In this document: positions 15,046 to 21,792 of the stretch, one piece after another | Numbering within the stretch: the first letter of the stretch is position 1 | Layout: each line of letters opens with the position of its first letter | Assembly (NCBI GenBank): GCA_946544695.1 | Contig: CAMNMO010000006.1 | Location: 1-24,215, forward strand | From: an uncultured Ruminococcus sp. | GTDB lineage: Bacteria > Bacillota > Clostridia > Oscillospirales > Ruminococcaceae | DNA length: 24,215 nt | Reading direction: 5' to 3' | Notes under the pieces: generated by a model | The model's database searches: none | Told to the model about the DNA's origin: nothing | What the model saw: only the letters and a program-made list of their open reading frames with translations | Made by a program: the position numbers and the translations under genes

Positions 15046-16395
15046 TCACATTTTCTCTATAAGATCTGCTATCCTGTGGGCGTAATCGGTGATAAGCCCT
15101 GTTTTCTTGCCCTCTATCATAACTCTTACCAGCGGTTCTGTACCCGACTCTCTTACAAGTATCCTGCCATCGCCGCCCAGCTTTTCTTCATACATCTTTA
15201 TGGCATCGGTTATCTCGGGGACCTTATCCCACTTGCCCTTCTTGTCGGCGGTTATCTTTACATTTATAAGCACCTGCGGATAGCTTTCCATGCAGGCAGC
15301 CAGTTCGCTTGCCTTTTTGCCTGTCTTTGCCATTATCTGGAGGAACATCGCACCTGTCATCTCGCCGTCGCCTGTGTTGGCATGGTCAAGCAGAATGATA
15401 TGTCCCGACTGTTCGCCGCCTATATTGTAGCCGCCTTTGAGCATTTCTTCAAGCACATATCTGTCGCCCACCTTAGTGGTGGCAGTAACGATGCCCTCAG
15501 CCTTTGCAAACTTGAAAAATCCCAGGTTGGACATGACAGTAACAACGCAGCAGTTGCTGTTGAGGGTCTTCTGCGCCTTCATGAACTTCGAGAATATGGC
15601 AAGCAGCTTGTCGCCGTTTATCAGTTCGCCGTTCTCGTCTACCGCAAGGCATCTGTCGGCATCGCCGTCAAAGGCAAGTCCCACATCGCATCTGTTCTCG
15701 ACCACAGCTTTTTGCAGACCCTCAATGTGGGTGCTGCCGCAGCCTTCGTTGATGTTTGTGCCGTCGGGCTTGTCATTTATCATGATGACCCTTGCGCCAA
15801 GTCCCTCGAATATCCTCTGTGCACAAACGCTTGCAGAACCGTTTGCACAGTCAAGGCAGACCTTTATGCCCTTGAGGTCCACATCAACGGTCTTCATGAC
15901 ATGCCTGATGTAATCCCACTGAGCGTCCTTGCAGCAGGTTATCCTGCCAACATTCACGCCCTCGCTGTGCTGTCTGTCAAGCTCCTCGGGCTTGTCGAGC
16001 ACCAGTTCTTCTATCTCGTTTTCCACGTTGTCGGGCAGCTTGAAGCCTGTGCCCGAGAACAGCTTTATGCCGTTGAATTCCACCGAGTTATGCGATGCAG
16101 AGATCATGACGCCCGCATCGGCGTTGTACTTCTTTACGAGCATTGCAACTGCGGGTGTGGGTATAACGCCCAGCTTCACCACATCAGCGCCCACCGAGCA
16201 TATACCTGCGCACAGTGCAGCCTCCAGTATATCGCCCGAGATACGTGTATCCATGCCTATGATGATCTTGGGTCTGTGGTCGCAGTCCTTTGCGAGCACC
16301 AATGCAGCCGCTTTGCCTATCTTGGTAGCAGTCTCAACTGTCAGTTCGGTGATAGCCACACCTCTTGCACCATCTGTTCCGAATAATCTTCCCAT
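15046..16395 (-). CDS. glmM: Phosphoglucosamine mutase GlmM
   Basis: Interconverts glucosamine-6-phosphate and glucosamine-1-phosphate for UDP-GlcNAc and peptidoglycan synthesis. The catalytic serine lies in GVMISASHNSVEFNG, the metal-binding loop is LAFDGDADRCLAVD and the phosphate-binding end is VRESGTEPLVRVM. I chose the ATG at 16395 (MGRLFGTDGARG), giving 449 aa as expected for the family. AGAGG lies about 4-5 bases before it and AAGGAG a little further. An in-frame upstream ATG at 16419 adds eight unlikely residues. No glmS-type riboswitch was seen upstream. Its product feeds the substrate pathway of MurA, also in this window. Confidence 0.97.
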   Translation of the reverse strand: MGRLFGTDGARGVAITELTVETATKIGKAAALVLAKDCDHRPKIIIGMDTRISGDILEAALCAGICSVGADVVKLGVIPTPAVAMLVKKYNADAGVMISASHNSVEFNGIKLFSGTGFKLPDNVENEIEELVLDKPEELDRQHSEGVNVGRITCCKDAQWDYIRHVMKTVDVDLKGIKVCLDCANGSASVCAQRIFEGLGARVIMINDKPDGTNINEGCGSTHIEGLQKAVVENRCDVGLAFDGDADRCLAVDENGELINGDKLLAIFSKFMKAQKTLNSNCCVVTVMSNLGFFKFAKAEGIVTATTKVGDRYVLEEMLKGGYNIGGEQSGHIILLDHANTGDGEMTGAMFLQIMAKTGKKASELAACMESYPQVLINVKITADKKGKWDKVPEITDAIKMYEEKLGGDGRILVRESGTEPLVRVMIEGKKTGLITDYAHRIADLIEKM

Positions 16396-16539
16396 CTTAC
16401 CTCTTCTCCTTATGTTCACAGGGCTTTTCGCCCGTTATTTTCCTGCTCCGCCTTTTACACTCATCGCCAAGCAAAAAGCGGGCTTTCCTTATAATATGCT
16501 TATCATCTTTCAGGCGGTGATCTTTCCGCCGTTTTTCCT

Positions 16540-16585
16540 GCCATTGCGTACACTCTGCACAGCTTTGCAGAATGTGCGGAATGGC
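16540..16585. other. 20-bp imperfect inverted repeat before glmM
   Basis: Two 20-base arms (16540-16559 and 16566-16585, beginning GCCATT and ending AATGGC) match at 17 of 20 positions, and two of the three mismatches keep a G-U pair; the loop is six bases. It starts eight bases after the 64-aa gene stop in the minus direction. In that direction no T-run follows; on the plus strand GGGCTTTTTC does. It may terminate or stabilise the ruv transcript, or be a regulatory structure ahead of glmM. Confidence 0.5.
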
Positions 16586-16593
16586 GGGCTTTT

Positions 16594-16788
16594 TCAGGTC
16601 AGGCTGTATTTAAGCGCAAGCAGCACTGCCCCGACAGCAGCCGCCATCAGCAGCCTGCCCGTTTTCTTCACCTGTACCACCGCATCAGGGTCATCACGCA
16701 TATCAGCCCTTGTGACCTTCTGCGGCGCAAAGTAAAATAACGCCCCGAAACCTGCCATTACCGCAGCCGCTATAATGAACACTGTCAT
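16594..16788 (-). CDS. 64-aa two-helix membrane protein
   Basis: A short membrane protein. Helix 1 covers about residues 3-21 (FIIAAAVMAGFGALFYFAP), a charged loop follows (QKVTRADMRDDPDAVVQVKK), and helix 2 covers about residues 43-62. The layout is similar to small uncharacterised inner-membrane proteins in Clostridia; I cannot name a family. The start codon overlaps the GNAT stop as TAATG, with AGGAG 7 bases upstream, so it is translated from the same message. It is the last gene of the ruv run. Confidence 0.7.
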   Translation of the reverse strand: MTVFIIAAAVMAGFGALFYFAPQKVTRADMRDDPDAVVQVKKTGRLLMAAAVGAVLLALKYSLT

Positions 16789-17270
16789 TATGAAACTCCT
16801 GCCTTTCTCACCATTTCAAGTTCAGTCATGCCGCCCTCGTCCAGTTCCTTTCCCGTGAACTCAAAGCCTGCATGTTCATAAAAACCTATGGCATTGTCGT
16901 TGCCTTTCAGCACGAAAAGCGTGATATCCCTGCCTTGCGTCCCTTCAAGGGCTTTTTCCATAAGCGCCCTGCCAACGCCCCTGCGGTGAAATTCTTTCAG
17001 CACATAAAGGCAGACTATCTCGCAGCTGTCGGCATAGGTGCAGAAGTCCCTTGCACTTTTCAGCATGCCAACTGCACCCACAGCCCTGCCGTCAGCATAA
17101 GCCAGGTATTTGCCCTCGGGTGAGAGCCTTGCCCTTTCAGCCCAGCGTTCGGCTTTTCTGTTATCGAGTATCTCATCGGGTATGAGCCCACGGTAGGTCT
17201 CGCCCCAGCAGTCGCATATAACCTGACCGAAGTCATCGGCATTTTCATTTGTCAGCCTGACTATCTCCAC
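16788..17270 (-). CDS. GNAT-family N-acetyltransferase
   Basis: Acetyl-CoA dependent N-acetyltransferase, 160 aa, substrate unknown. The acetyl-CoA loop is EFHRRGVGRALM, and the ending NDNAIGFYEHAGFEFTGKELDEGG is the usual C-terminal block of the family. I chose the GTG at 17270 (MEIVRLTNEN), because GGGAGG lies 8 bases upstream; the GTG at 17279 overlaps its own ribosome site. It lies only 14 bases after the leucine-rich-repeat gene. Confidence 0.88.
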   Translation of the reverse strand: MEIVRLTNENADDFGQVICDCWGETYRGLIPDEILDNRKAERWAERARLSPEGKYLAYADGRAVGAVGMLKSARDFCTYADSCEIVCLYVLKEFHRRGVGRALMEKALEGTQGRDITLFVLKGNDNAIGFYEHAGFEFTGKELDEGGMTELEMVRKAGVS

Positions 17271-17284
17271 CGCAGGCACCTCCC

Positions 17285-18061
17285 TTACTCGCTTTTCTTC
17301 AGGATCTCTATCTCCACACCTTTTTCTTCCAGTTCGGCTTTTGTCTGCTGAGAAAGCACGCCCTCATAAACGTGAAGCGTTTTCAGCGCAGGCATATCCG
17401 TCAGGAAAGAAACATCATCAGGCTCACATATAAGCCCCAGTTCGCTGAGTTTTTCACAGCCGCACAGTTCCTCGGCATCAGTCACTTTTCCGCCGCAGAG
17501 ATACAGGTATTCCAGCTTATCAAGCCCGCCGATGCCATCTACGGAGATATCGTAATTGTCATCGTTCATATAAATACCGACGTATTCAAGTTCACCGCAG
17601 TTCCATATCAGCCCGATGTCATTGATGACCTCAGTTTCCAGGAACAGCTTTTTCAGTTCAGGCATCTGCCCGATGCACTTTCCCTCAGCATTATAGCAGG
17701 TAAGTCCCAGTTCTTCGATATCATTGCAGTTATCAAGGGGCGAGAAGTCAACTTCCCCATCACCGTACATAGCTGCGTACAGCACTTTCAGCTTTGTGTG
17801 TTTCTCCAGGAATGAGAGATCAGGGGATCTGCCTTTAAAAGTAACAAACCGAAAATTCAGTTCCTTCAGATTTACAAAGGCTGACAGTTTTTTCAGTTCT
17901 TCATTAGTCGTTAAGTGGGATACATCTGCCTTCGGAGAAAGGATACAAAACCTCTCTTCCTCTATCTCCACATACATGAACTTCTGAAACAGCATACAGC
18001 ACACAGCTATTGCCGCCGCTATCACCAGCCATTTTATCGTTCCTTTTCTTGTCCCCGCCAT
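17285..18061 (-). CDS. Membrane-anchored leucine-rich-repeat protein
   Basis: Residues 11-27 are a signal-anchor helix (WLVIAAAIAVCCMLFQK). The remaining ~230 residues are mostly leucine-rich-repeat units of about 22-24 residues with L-x-x-L-x-L motifs (LKELNFRFVTF, LKVLYAAMYG, IEELGLTCYN, LEYVGIYMN, LEYLYLCGG, LSELGLICE, LKTLHVYEG). The repeats would face outside the cell or lie in the wall zone, and point to a binding surface. The start overlaps the ruvB stop as TGATG. Why it sits in the ruv run is unclear. Confidence 0.8.
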   Translation of the reverse strand: MAGTRKGTIKWLVIAAAIAVCCMLFQKFMYVEIEEERFCILSPKADVSHLTTNEELKKLSAFVNLKELNFRFVTFKGRSPDLSFLEKHTKLKVLYAAMYGDGEVDFSPLDNCNDIEELGLTCYNAEGKCIGQMPELKKLFLETEVINDIGLIWNCGELEYVGIYMNDDNYDISVDGIGGLDKLEYLYLCGGKVTDAEELCGCEKLSELGLICEPDDVSFLTDMPALKTLHVYEGVLSQQTKAELEEKGVEIEILKKSE

Positions 18062-19098
18062 CAGAAATGCATCTGCCCTTGCCTGAGTATACCGAGATGG
18101 TCATACGCCAGCTGGGTGGCGCACCTGCCTCTGGGGGTCTTGGAAAGAAATCCCAGCTGCATAAGGTATGGTTCGCAGACATCTTCCAGCGTGACAGCTT
18201 CCTCGCCTATCGCCGCCGCCAGTGTGGAAAGCCCCACAGGTCCGCCGTTGTAGCCCTTGATTATCATTTCCAGCAGACGTCTGTCAAGTCCGTCAAGTCC
18301 CAGACTGTCCACCTCCATGCGGTTGAGTGCCAGCCCTGCGATATCCTTTGTTATCCGCCCGTCACCTATGACCTCTGCAAAGTCCCTGACACGTTTGAGG
18401 TAGCGGTTTGCGATACGTGGCGTGCACCTTGCACGTCCCGCTATCTCCCTTGCGCCGTCATCATCGCAGGCTACGCCGAGTATTGTGGCTGAACGCTTGA
18501 CTATGTCGGAAAGCTGTTCCACCGAATACATCTCCATGTGCATCAGCATGCCGAAACGGTCTCTCAGCGGCGCCGAAAGCTGTCCCGAGCGGGTGGTCGC
18601 ACCTATCAGTGTGAACTTGTTCAGCTCTATCCTTATAGACCTCGCCGCAGGTCCCTTGCCCATGATTATGTCCAGTGCATAGTCCTCCATTGCGGGGTAA
18701 AGCACTTCCTCCACCTGTCTCGAAAGACGGTGTATCTCGTCGATGAACAGCACATCGCCCTTTTCGAGATTTGTCAGCAGCGCCGCCAGGTCGCCCGGTT
18801 TTTCAATGGCAGGACCCGATGTGGTGCGTATATTCACGCCCATCTCATGCGCTATGATGTTAGCAAGGGTGGTCTTGCCAAGCCCCGGAGGACCATACAG
18901 CAGTACGTGGTCAAGGCTGTCGCCCCTGCGCTTTGCTGCATCTATATATATCTTCATGTTTTCCTTGACCTTGTCCTGACCGATATACTCGCTCAGCGTC
19001 AGCGGTCTCAGGCTGACTTCAAAGTCGTCCGTCGTTTCCTGCTCGGTCTCTTTGGGAGACACAAAGCGTTCAAAGTCGAACTCGGATTCTTCTATCAT
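18061..19098 (-). CDS. ruvB: Holliday junction branch migration helicase RuvB
   Basis: AAA+ motor of the RuvAB branch migration complex in homologous recombination repair. Walker A GPPGLGKTT, Walker B DVLFIDEIHRL, sensor 1 GATTRSG, sensor 2 CTPRIANR and the C-terminal winged helix (GGPVGLSTLAAAIGE, then EPYLMQLGFLSKTPRGR) are all intact. 345 aa is a normal length. The ATG at 19098 has GAGGATG at about 8 bases. Confidence 0.98.
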   Translation of the reverse strand: MIEESEFDFERFVSPKETEQETTDDFEVSLRPLTLSEYIGQDKVKENMKIYIDAAKRRGDSLDHVLLYGPPGLGKTTLANIIAHEMGVNIRTTSGPAIEKPGDLAALLTNLEKGDVLFIDEIHRLSRQVEEVLYPAMEDYALDIIMGKGPAARSIRIELNKFTLIGATTRSGQLSAPLRDRFGMLMHMEMYSVEQLSDIVKRSATILGVACDDDGAREIAGRARCTPRIANRYLKRVRDFAEVIGDGRITKDIAGLALNRMEVDSLGLDGLDRRLLEMIIKGYNGGPVGLSTLAAAIGEEAVTLEDVCEPYLMQLGFLSKTPRGRCATQLAYDHLGILRQGQMHF

Positions 19099-19110
19099 TG
19101 CTTCACATCC

Positions 19111-19638
19111 TCAGTCTGTGTCGATGTATTTTTCGCTAAGGCTCAGCATTTTCCCGAAAAGAGACTCTATGCGGCAGCCTGTGCTTTTTTCCTTTCCGCT
19201 GCGGCTTTTTACGGTGACCCTGTAATAAGTGCCGCTGTAAACATATTCTGCCATCGTATCCCCCGCATTGCGGGAAACAGGCATGTTGTCCCCGCCAATA
19301 TAGGGGGCGAAGTTTATATCCATTACCTCATCGTACTCGCTCTGTTCCATCGGGTAAGCCCTTTGCACCTCACCGTTTTCTGTAAGACCGAAAAACGGCT
19401 GCCCATTCTCGCAGAATACCTTATAGCCCGAATAGCCGTCCTCAAATGTCCTGCTCATCTCCATTGAAACTTCAACGGGAGCGCTGAGATATCTGCCCGC
19501 CGCCAACAGCAGCGCCAAAATGATACCAAAGACATACACCGCAAGTTTTATCTGCCTTTGATGTTCACGCATACATTCCCGCAGATAGTCACCCATCATT
19601 TTGGTCTGCGCCTTGCCATCAGCTGCATTCTTTCGCAT
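19111..19638 (-). CDS. Uncharacterised one-TM protein between ruvA and ruvB
   Basis: A 175-aa protein with a basic cytoplasmic start (about 30 residues), one membrane helix (residues 31-49, KLAVYVFGIILALLLAAG) and about 125 outer residues rich in Tyr, Gly and Glu with no clear family motif. AAGGA lies about 7 bases before the ATG. It sits between ruvA and ruvB, 22 bp after the ruvA stop and 12 bp before the ruvB start, so it is part of the operon. The outer domain has no lipobox. Function unknown. Confidence 0.75.
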   Translation of the reverse strand: MRKNAADGKAQTKMMGDYLRECMREHQRQIKLAVYVFGIILALLLAAGRYLSAPVEVSMEMSRTFEDGYSGYKVFCENGQPFFGLTENGEVQRAYPMEQSEYDEVMDINFAPYIGGDNMPVSRNAGDTMAEYVYSGTYYRVTVKSRSGKEKSTGCRIESLFGKMLSLSEKYIDTD

Positions 19639-19660
19639 TCTGTTTTCCTTTCTCCCCGTA

Positions 19661-20260
19661 TCAGAACCTTGCCAGAGATATCAGCGCTTTCTTGATAAGT
19701 TCCTCAACAGGTGCTGTCGGGTCAGCCCCCGAAAGTGCCTGCGCAGCTTCATTCTCGCTGTAACCGAGCACTATCAGCGCCGTAACAGCTTCCTGCACAG
19801 CACCGCCCGCCACAGGCGCCGCAGCTATGGTCTCGCTGCCACGCACGGATATGGTGTTTTCCTTAGCTATCTTGTCCTTCAGTTCAAGGACTATCCTCTG
19901 GGCTGTCTTTGCGCCTATGCCCTTGCACTTTGTCAGTGCCTTGTGGTCGCCCGTTGCGACCGTAAGTGCGAACTGCGACGGTGTGTTGCCCGAAAGTATG
20001 GACAGCGCAGCCTTTGGCCCCACGCCCGAAACTGTTATCAGCATGCGGAAACACCGCAGTTCCTCCTGAGACGAGAACCCGAAAAGGTCAACGTCGTTTT
20101 CCCTGACGGCAAGGTGGGTGTACAGAGTCACTTCCTCCTGCCCGGCTATCTTCTGCAAGGTGTAGAATGTGGTCTTGCAGGCATAGCCCACGCCTGCGCA
20201 TTCCACCACTGCAAGTTCGTTATCTGTGTGTATAAGTTTTCCTCTTACGGAATATATCAT
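19661..20260 (-). CDS. ruvA: Holliday junction DNA-binding protein RuvA
   Basis: Tetrameric protein that holds the four-way junction for RuvB. OB-fold domain I (1-62) is followed by a helix-hairpin-helix pair in domain II (GVGPKAALSIL and GIGAKTAQRIVLELKDK), an acidic linker and C-terminal domain III (AVTALIVLGYSENEAAQAL), which contacts RuvB. 199 aa is a normal length. The start overlaps the upstream zinc-ribbon gene by ATGA, with GAGGAG 8 bases ahead. Confidence 0.98.
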   Translation of the reverse strand: MIYSVRGKLIHTDNELAVVECAGVGYACKTTFYTLQKIAGQEEVTLYTHLAVRENDVDLFGFSSQEELRCFRMLITVSGVGPKAALSILSGNTPSQFALTVATGDHKALTKCKGIGAKTAQRIVLELKDKIAKENTISVRGSETIAAAPVAGGAVQEAVTALIVLGYSENEAAQALSGADPTAPVEELIKKALISLARF

Positions 20261-20469
20261 TTTTCATTCTCCTCGGTCTTTCGGGTAAAAGGACTTTTGC
20301 TGCCGTCCCACAGGCATTTTATGCATCTGCCGTTCTCAAAGACATGGCAGCAGTTACCATACCCATAAAGTATGTGTGCACATTCGGGACAAAGCCCTGC
20401 CATTTCCGACGATGCCGCAAAGAACCTGCTGCCGCACTCATCGCATATCTTTATGTCGCTTTCAGCCAC
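20257..20469 (-). CDS. Small zinc-ribbon protein in the ruv operon
   Basis: A 70-aa protein with cysteines in CDECG, CPEC, NCC and CIKC arrangement, enough for two zinc sites. I chose GTG at 20469 (ESDIKICDECG...) since it lies 4 bases after the ruvC stop with AGGAAGG 7 bases upstream. A longer frame from 20571 would run deep into ruvC and is unlikely. The stop overlaps ruvA (ATGA), so it is coupled to the Ruv proteins. It has a highly charged, Lys/Glu-rich C-terminus. Role unknown; nucleic-acid or protein binding would suit the context. Confidence 0.75.
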   Translation of the reverse strand: MAESDIKICDECGSRFFAASSEMAGLCPECAHILYGYGNCCHVFENGRCIKCLWDGSKSPFTRKTEENEK

Positions 20470-20473
20470 ACAC

Positions 20474-20986
20474 TCACCTTCCTGCTGCTTTGTCATACTT
20501 TTCCATGACCCGTCTGGTGTTGACCGACAGACCGTGGGTAATGGCGATGGCAACTGCGTCCGCAGCATCATCGGGCTTTATTATCGCCGCAAGATGCAGC
20601 ATCGAGCGCACCATCTCCTGCACCTGCTTTTTCTCGGCATAACCGTAGCCCGTTATGGAACTTTTCACCTGGAGCGGCGTGTATTCGTAGATGGGCAGGT
20701 TCTGCATCACCGCAGGCAGCAGGGTCACTCCCCTCGCCTGTGCAACGTCTATGCCCGTGGTTATGTTGGTGTTGAAGAACAGCTTTTCCACTGCGACCTC
20801 GTCAGGGCGGTAATGTTCGAGCAATCCCTGCATATCCAGATATATCATGCGCAGCCGCTTGTAAAAGTCCACATCTGAGGGGGTCTTTATCGTGCCCGCT
20901 TTGATCGGCGTGAAACGTCCGTGGTCATATTCAACTAAGCCGTAGCCCACGATACCGTAGCCGGGATCGATGCCCATTATCCTCAT
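20474..20986 (-). CDS. ruvC: Holliday junction endonuclease RuvC
   Basis: Resolves four-way junctions by paired nicks. The active-site acids are D7 (GIDPG), E67 (VEKLFF), D140 and D143 (DDAAD). I chose the ATG at 20986 (MRIMGIDPG), with AAGGAGAT 7 bases upstream; an in-frame ATG at 21019 adds eleven residues and has no ribosome site. The 170-aa length is normal. The consensus promoter at 21039-21067 lies just upstream, so ruvC is the first gene of the operon. Confidence 0.97.
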   Translation of the reverse strand: MRIMGIDPGYGIVGYGLVEYDHGRFTPIKAGTIKTPSDVDFYKRLRMIYLDMQGLLEHYRPDEVAVEKLFFNTNITTGIDVAQARGVTLLPAVMQNLPIYEYTPLQVKSSITGYGYAEKKQVQEMVRSMLHLAAIIKPDDAADAVAIAITHGLSVNTRRVMEKYDKAAGR

Positions 20987-21038
20987 AAATTTTATCTCCT
21001 TTGCCGAAAAAGGGTACATTTTTTCATATTAACAATTA

Positions 21039-21067
21039 ATTATACCATACTTTTAAAATAAATGCAA
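21039..21067 (-). promoter_or_regulatory. Sigma-A-type promoter for the ruv operon
   Basis: Read on the minus strand: -35 TTGCAT (21062-21067), a 17-bp spacer, and a perfect -10 TATAAT (21039-21044). The predicted start is around 21031, giving a leader of about 45 bases to the ruvC ATG. No obvious SOS (LexA) box was seen across it. Confidence 0.85.
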
Positions 21068-21090
21068 GTACCACGCCGTAATTAGCACGG

Positions 21091-21144
21091 ATGACAGCTG
21101 CAAAATTTGCGGCTGTGCTGTCATTCCCGCCTGACACAGCCGCA
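21091..21144. other. Overlapping, mutually exclusive hairpins upstream of the ruv promoter
   Basis: Three inverted repeats share bases: ATGACAGC/GCTGTCAT (21091-21098 with 21117-21124, perfect 8 bp), CAGCTGCAAA/TTTGCGGCTG (21095-21104 with 21106-21115), and TGCGGCTGTG/CACAGCCGCA (21108-21117 with 21135-21144, perfect 10 bp). The first and third cannot form together. It lies 24-77 bp upstream of the ruv -35 box, outside the predicted ruv transcript. Confidence 0.6.
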
Positions 21145-21605
21145 TCACACCACAACAGCTTGTGTTTTGCACGGCAGTTTGTGTGCAGATGTTGCATTTT
21201 CACAGGTCTGTCCAAAAATGCTGACCCTCCCGATGCGGGGGCATGCGGCGGTGCGGCTTTGCTATCAGTATCTTTTTTGTAACAATTATTACAATCTGTA
21301 ACTTTTTGTTTGCCGTGACTACCCCTTGCAAAGTTCGGTTTATCCCCATCGGCAGCAACGAAGGCTTTTTTCACGCAAAATGCTGCTGTCCAAAAAAGCG
21401 AACATACTTTCAGGGGAATATTTTTGTACAATTTTATCCCAAAATAATCGTCAAGATACACAAAAGTCTCATAAAATGGACTGATTTCGGGACTCTTATT
21501 TGTTCTGCAATGTTGAAAAACAGCTGAAAAATTCACATTTTCGGGCATTTTTTGTTTAATTTACAAAAATTTTCTCGATTTTTCAAAAAAAGCATTCGAC
21601 ACCTA
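21145..21605. other. Non-coding spacer between ruvC and murA
   Basis: About 460 bp without a convincing gene. It is AT-rich toward murA, and GC-rich around 21220-21260 (CCC-5-GGG short stem at 21228). It contains one 18-bp dyad (see 21277-21294). A 170-codon minus frame here overlaps the ruv promoter and lacks a ribosome site, so I do not call it. Confidence 0.6.
21277..21294. promoter_or_regulatory. Operator-like dyad TTGTAA-6-TTACAA
   Basis: A perfect palindromic pair of half-sites, TTGTAA and TTACAA, separated by six bases, about 330 bp before the murA promoter and 210 bp before the ruv promoter. A third partial half-site (CTGTAAC) follows. It resembles a repressor binding site in form but matches no regulator I can name; it is close to, but not, the Rex consensus. 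Confidence 0.35.
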
Positions 21606-21634
21606 TTGATTTTTTGAAAAGAGTATGGTAAAAT
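21606..21634 (+). promoter_or_regulatory. Sigma-A-type promoter for murA
   Basis: -35 TTGATT (21606-21611), a 17-bp spacer, -10 TAAAAT (21629-21634). The leader to the murA start is about 150 bases and contains two hairpins. Confidence 0.8.
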
Positions 21635-21642
21635 AATATGGG

Positions 21643-21667
21643 CTGAAAATATATGCGGCATTTTCAG
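21643..21667 (+). other. Hairpin at the predicted 5' end of the murA message, followed by a T-run
   Basis: A perfect 8-bp stem CTGAAAAT/ATTTTCAG (21643-21650 with 21660-21667) with a 9-base loop, followed within seven bases by TTGCTTTTTT. It falls within the first ~30 nt of the predicted transcript. The AT-rich stem is weak as a terminator, but the position suggests an early-termination or 5'-protection structure. A second stem, GTCGGC-4-GCCGAC (21694-21709), follows. Confidence 0.45.
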
Positions 21668-21792
21668 TCATTGCTTTTTTGGAAATTTTACTTGTCGGCT
21701 GATGCCGACATTTGCGTTATCTTAATAAATTTGCAGGAGTCGGGCTCAGGCAGAAAAAGACAAGCTGCCCGCTCTCAAGGAGTGTTATTGTT

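Noticed and set aside
15025..16386. 453-codon plus-strand frame opposite glmM
   Set aside because: It is antisense to an intact, motif-complete GlmM and shows no family motif.
16396..16593. glmS-type or other riboswitch before glmM
   Set aside because: No matching core sequence; only generic hairpins were found.
21039..21067. LexA (SOS) control of the ruv operon
   Set aside because: No clear Gram-positive LexA-type box was found over or next to the promoter.
21036..21548. 170-codon minus-strand open frame in the ruvC-murA spacer
   Set aside because: No ribosome site, odd composition, and its end covers the ruv promoter; it looks like chance in an AT-rich spacer.
21068..21605. tmRNA, SRP RNA, RNase P RNA or tRNA in the long spacer
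   Set aside because: None of their hallmark sequences was found.
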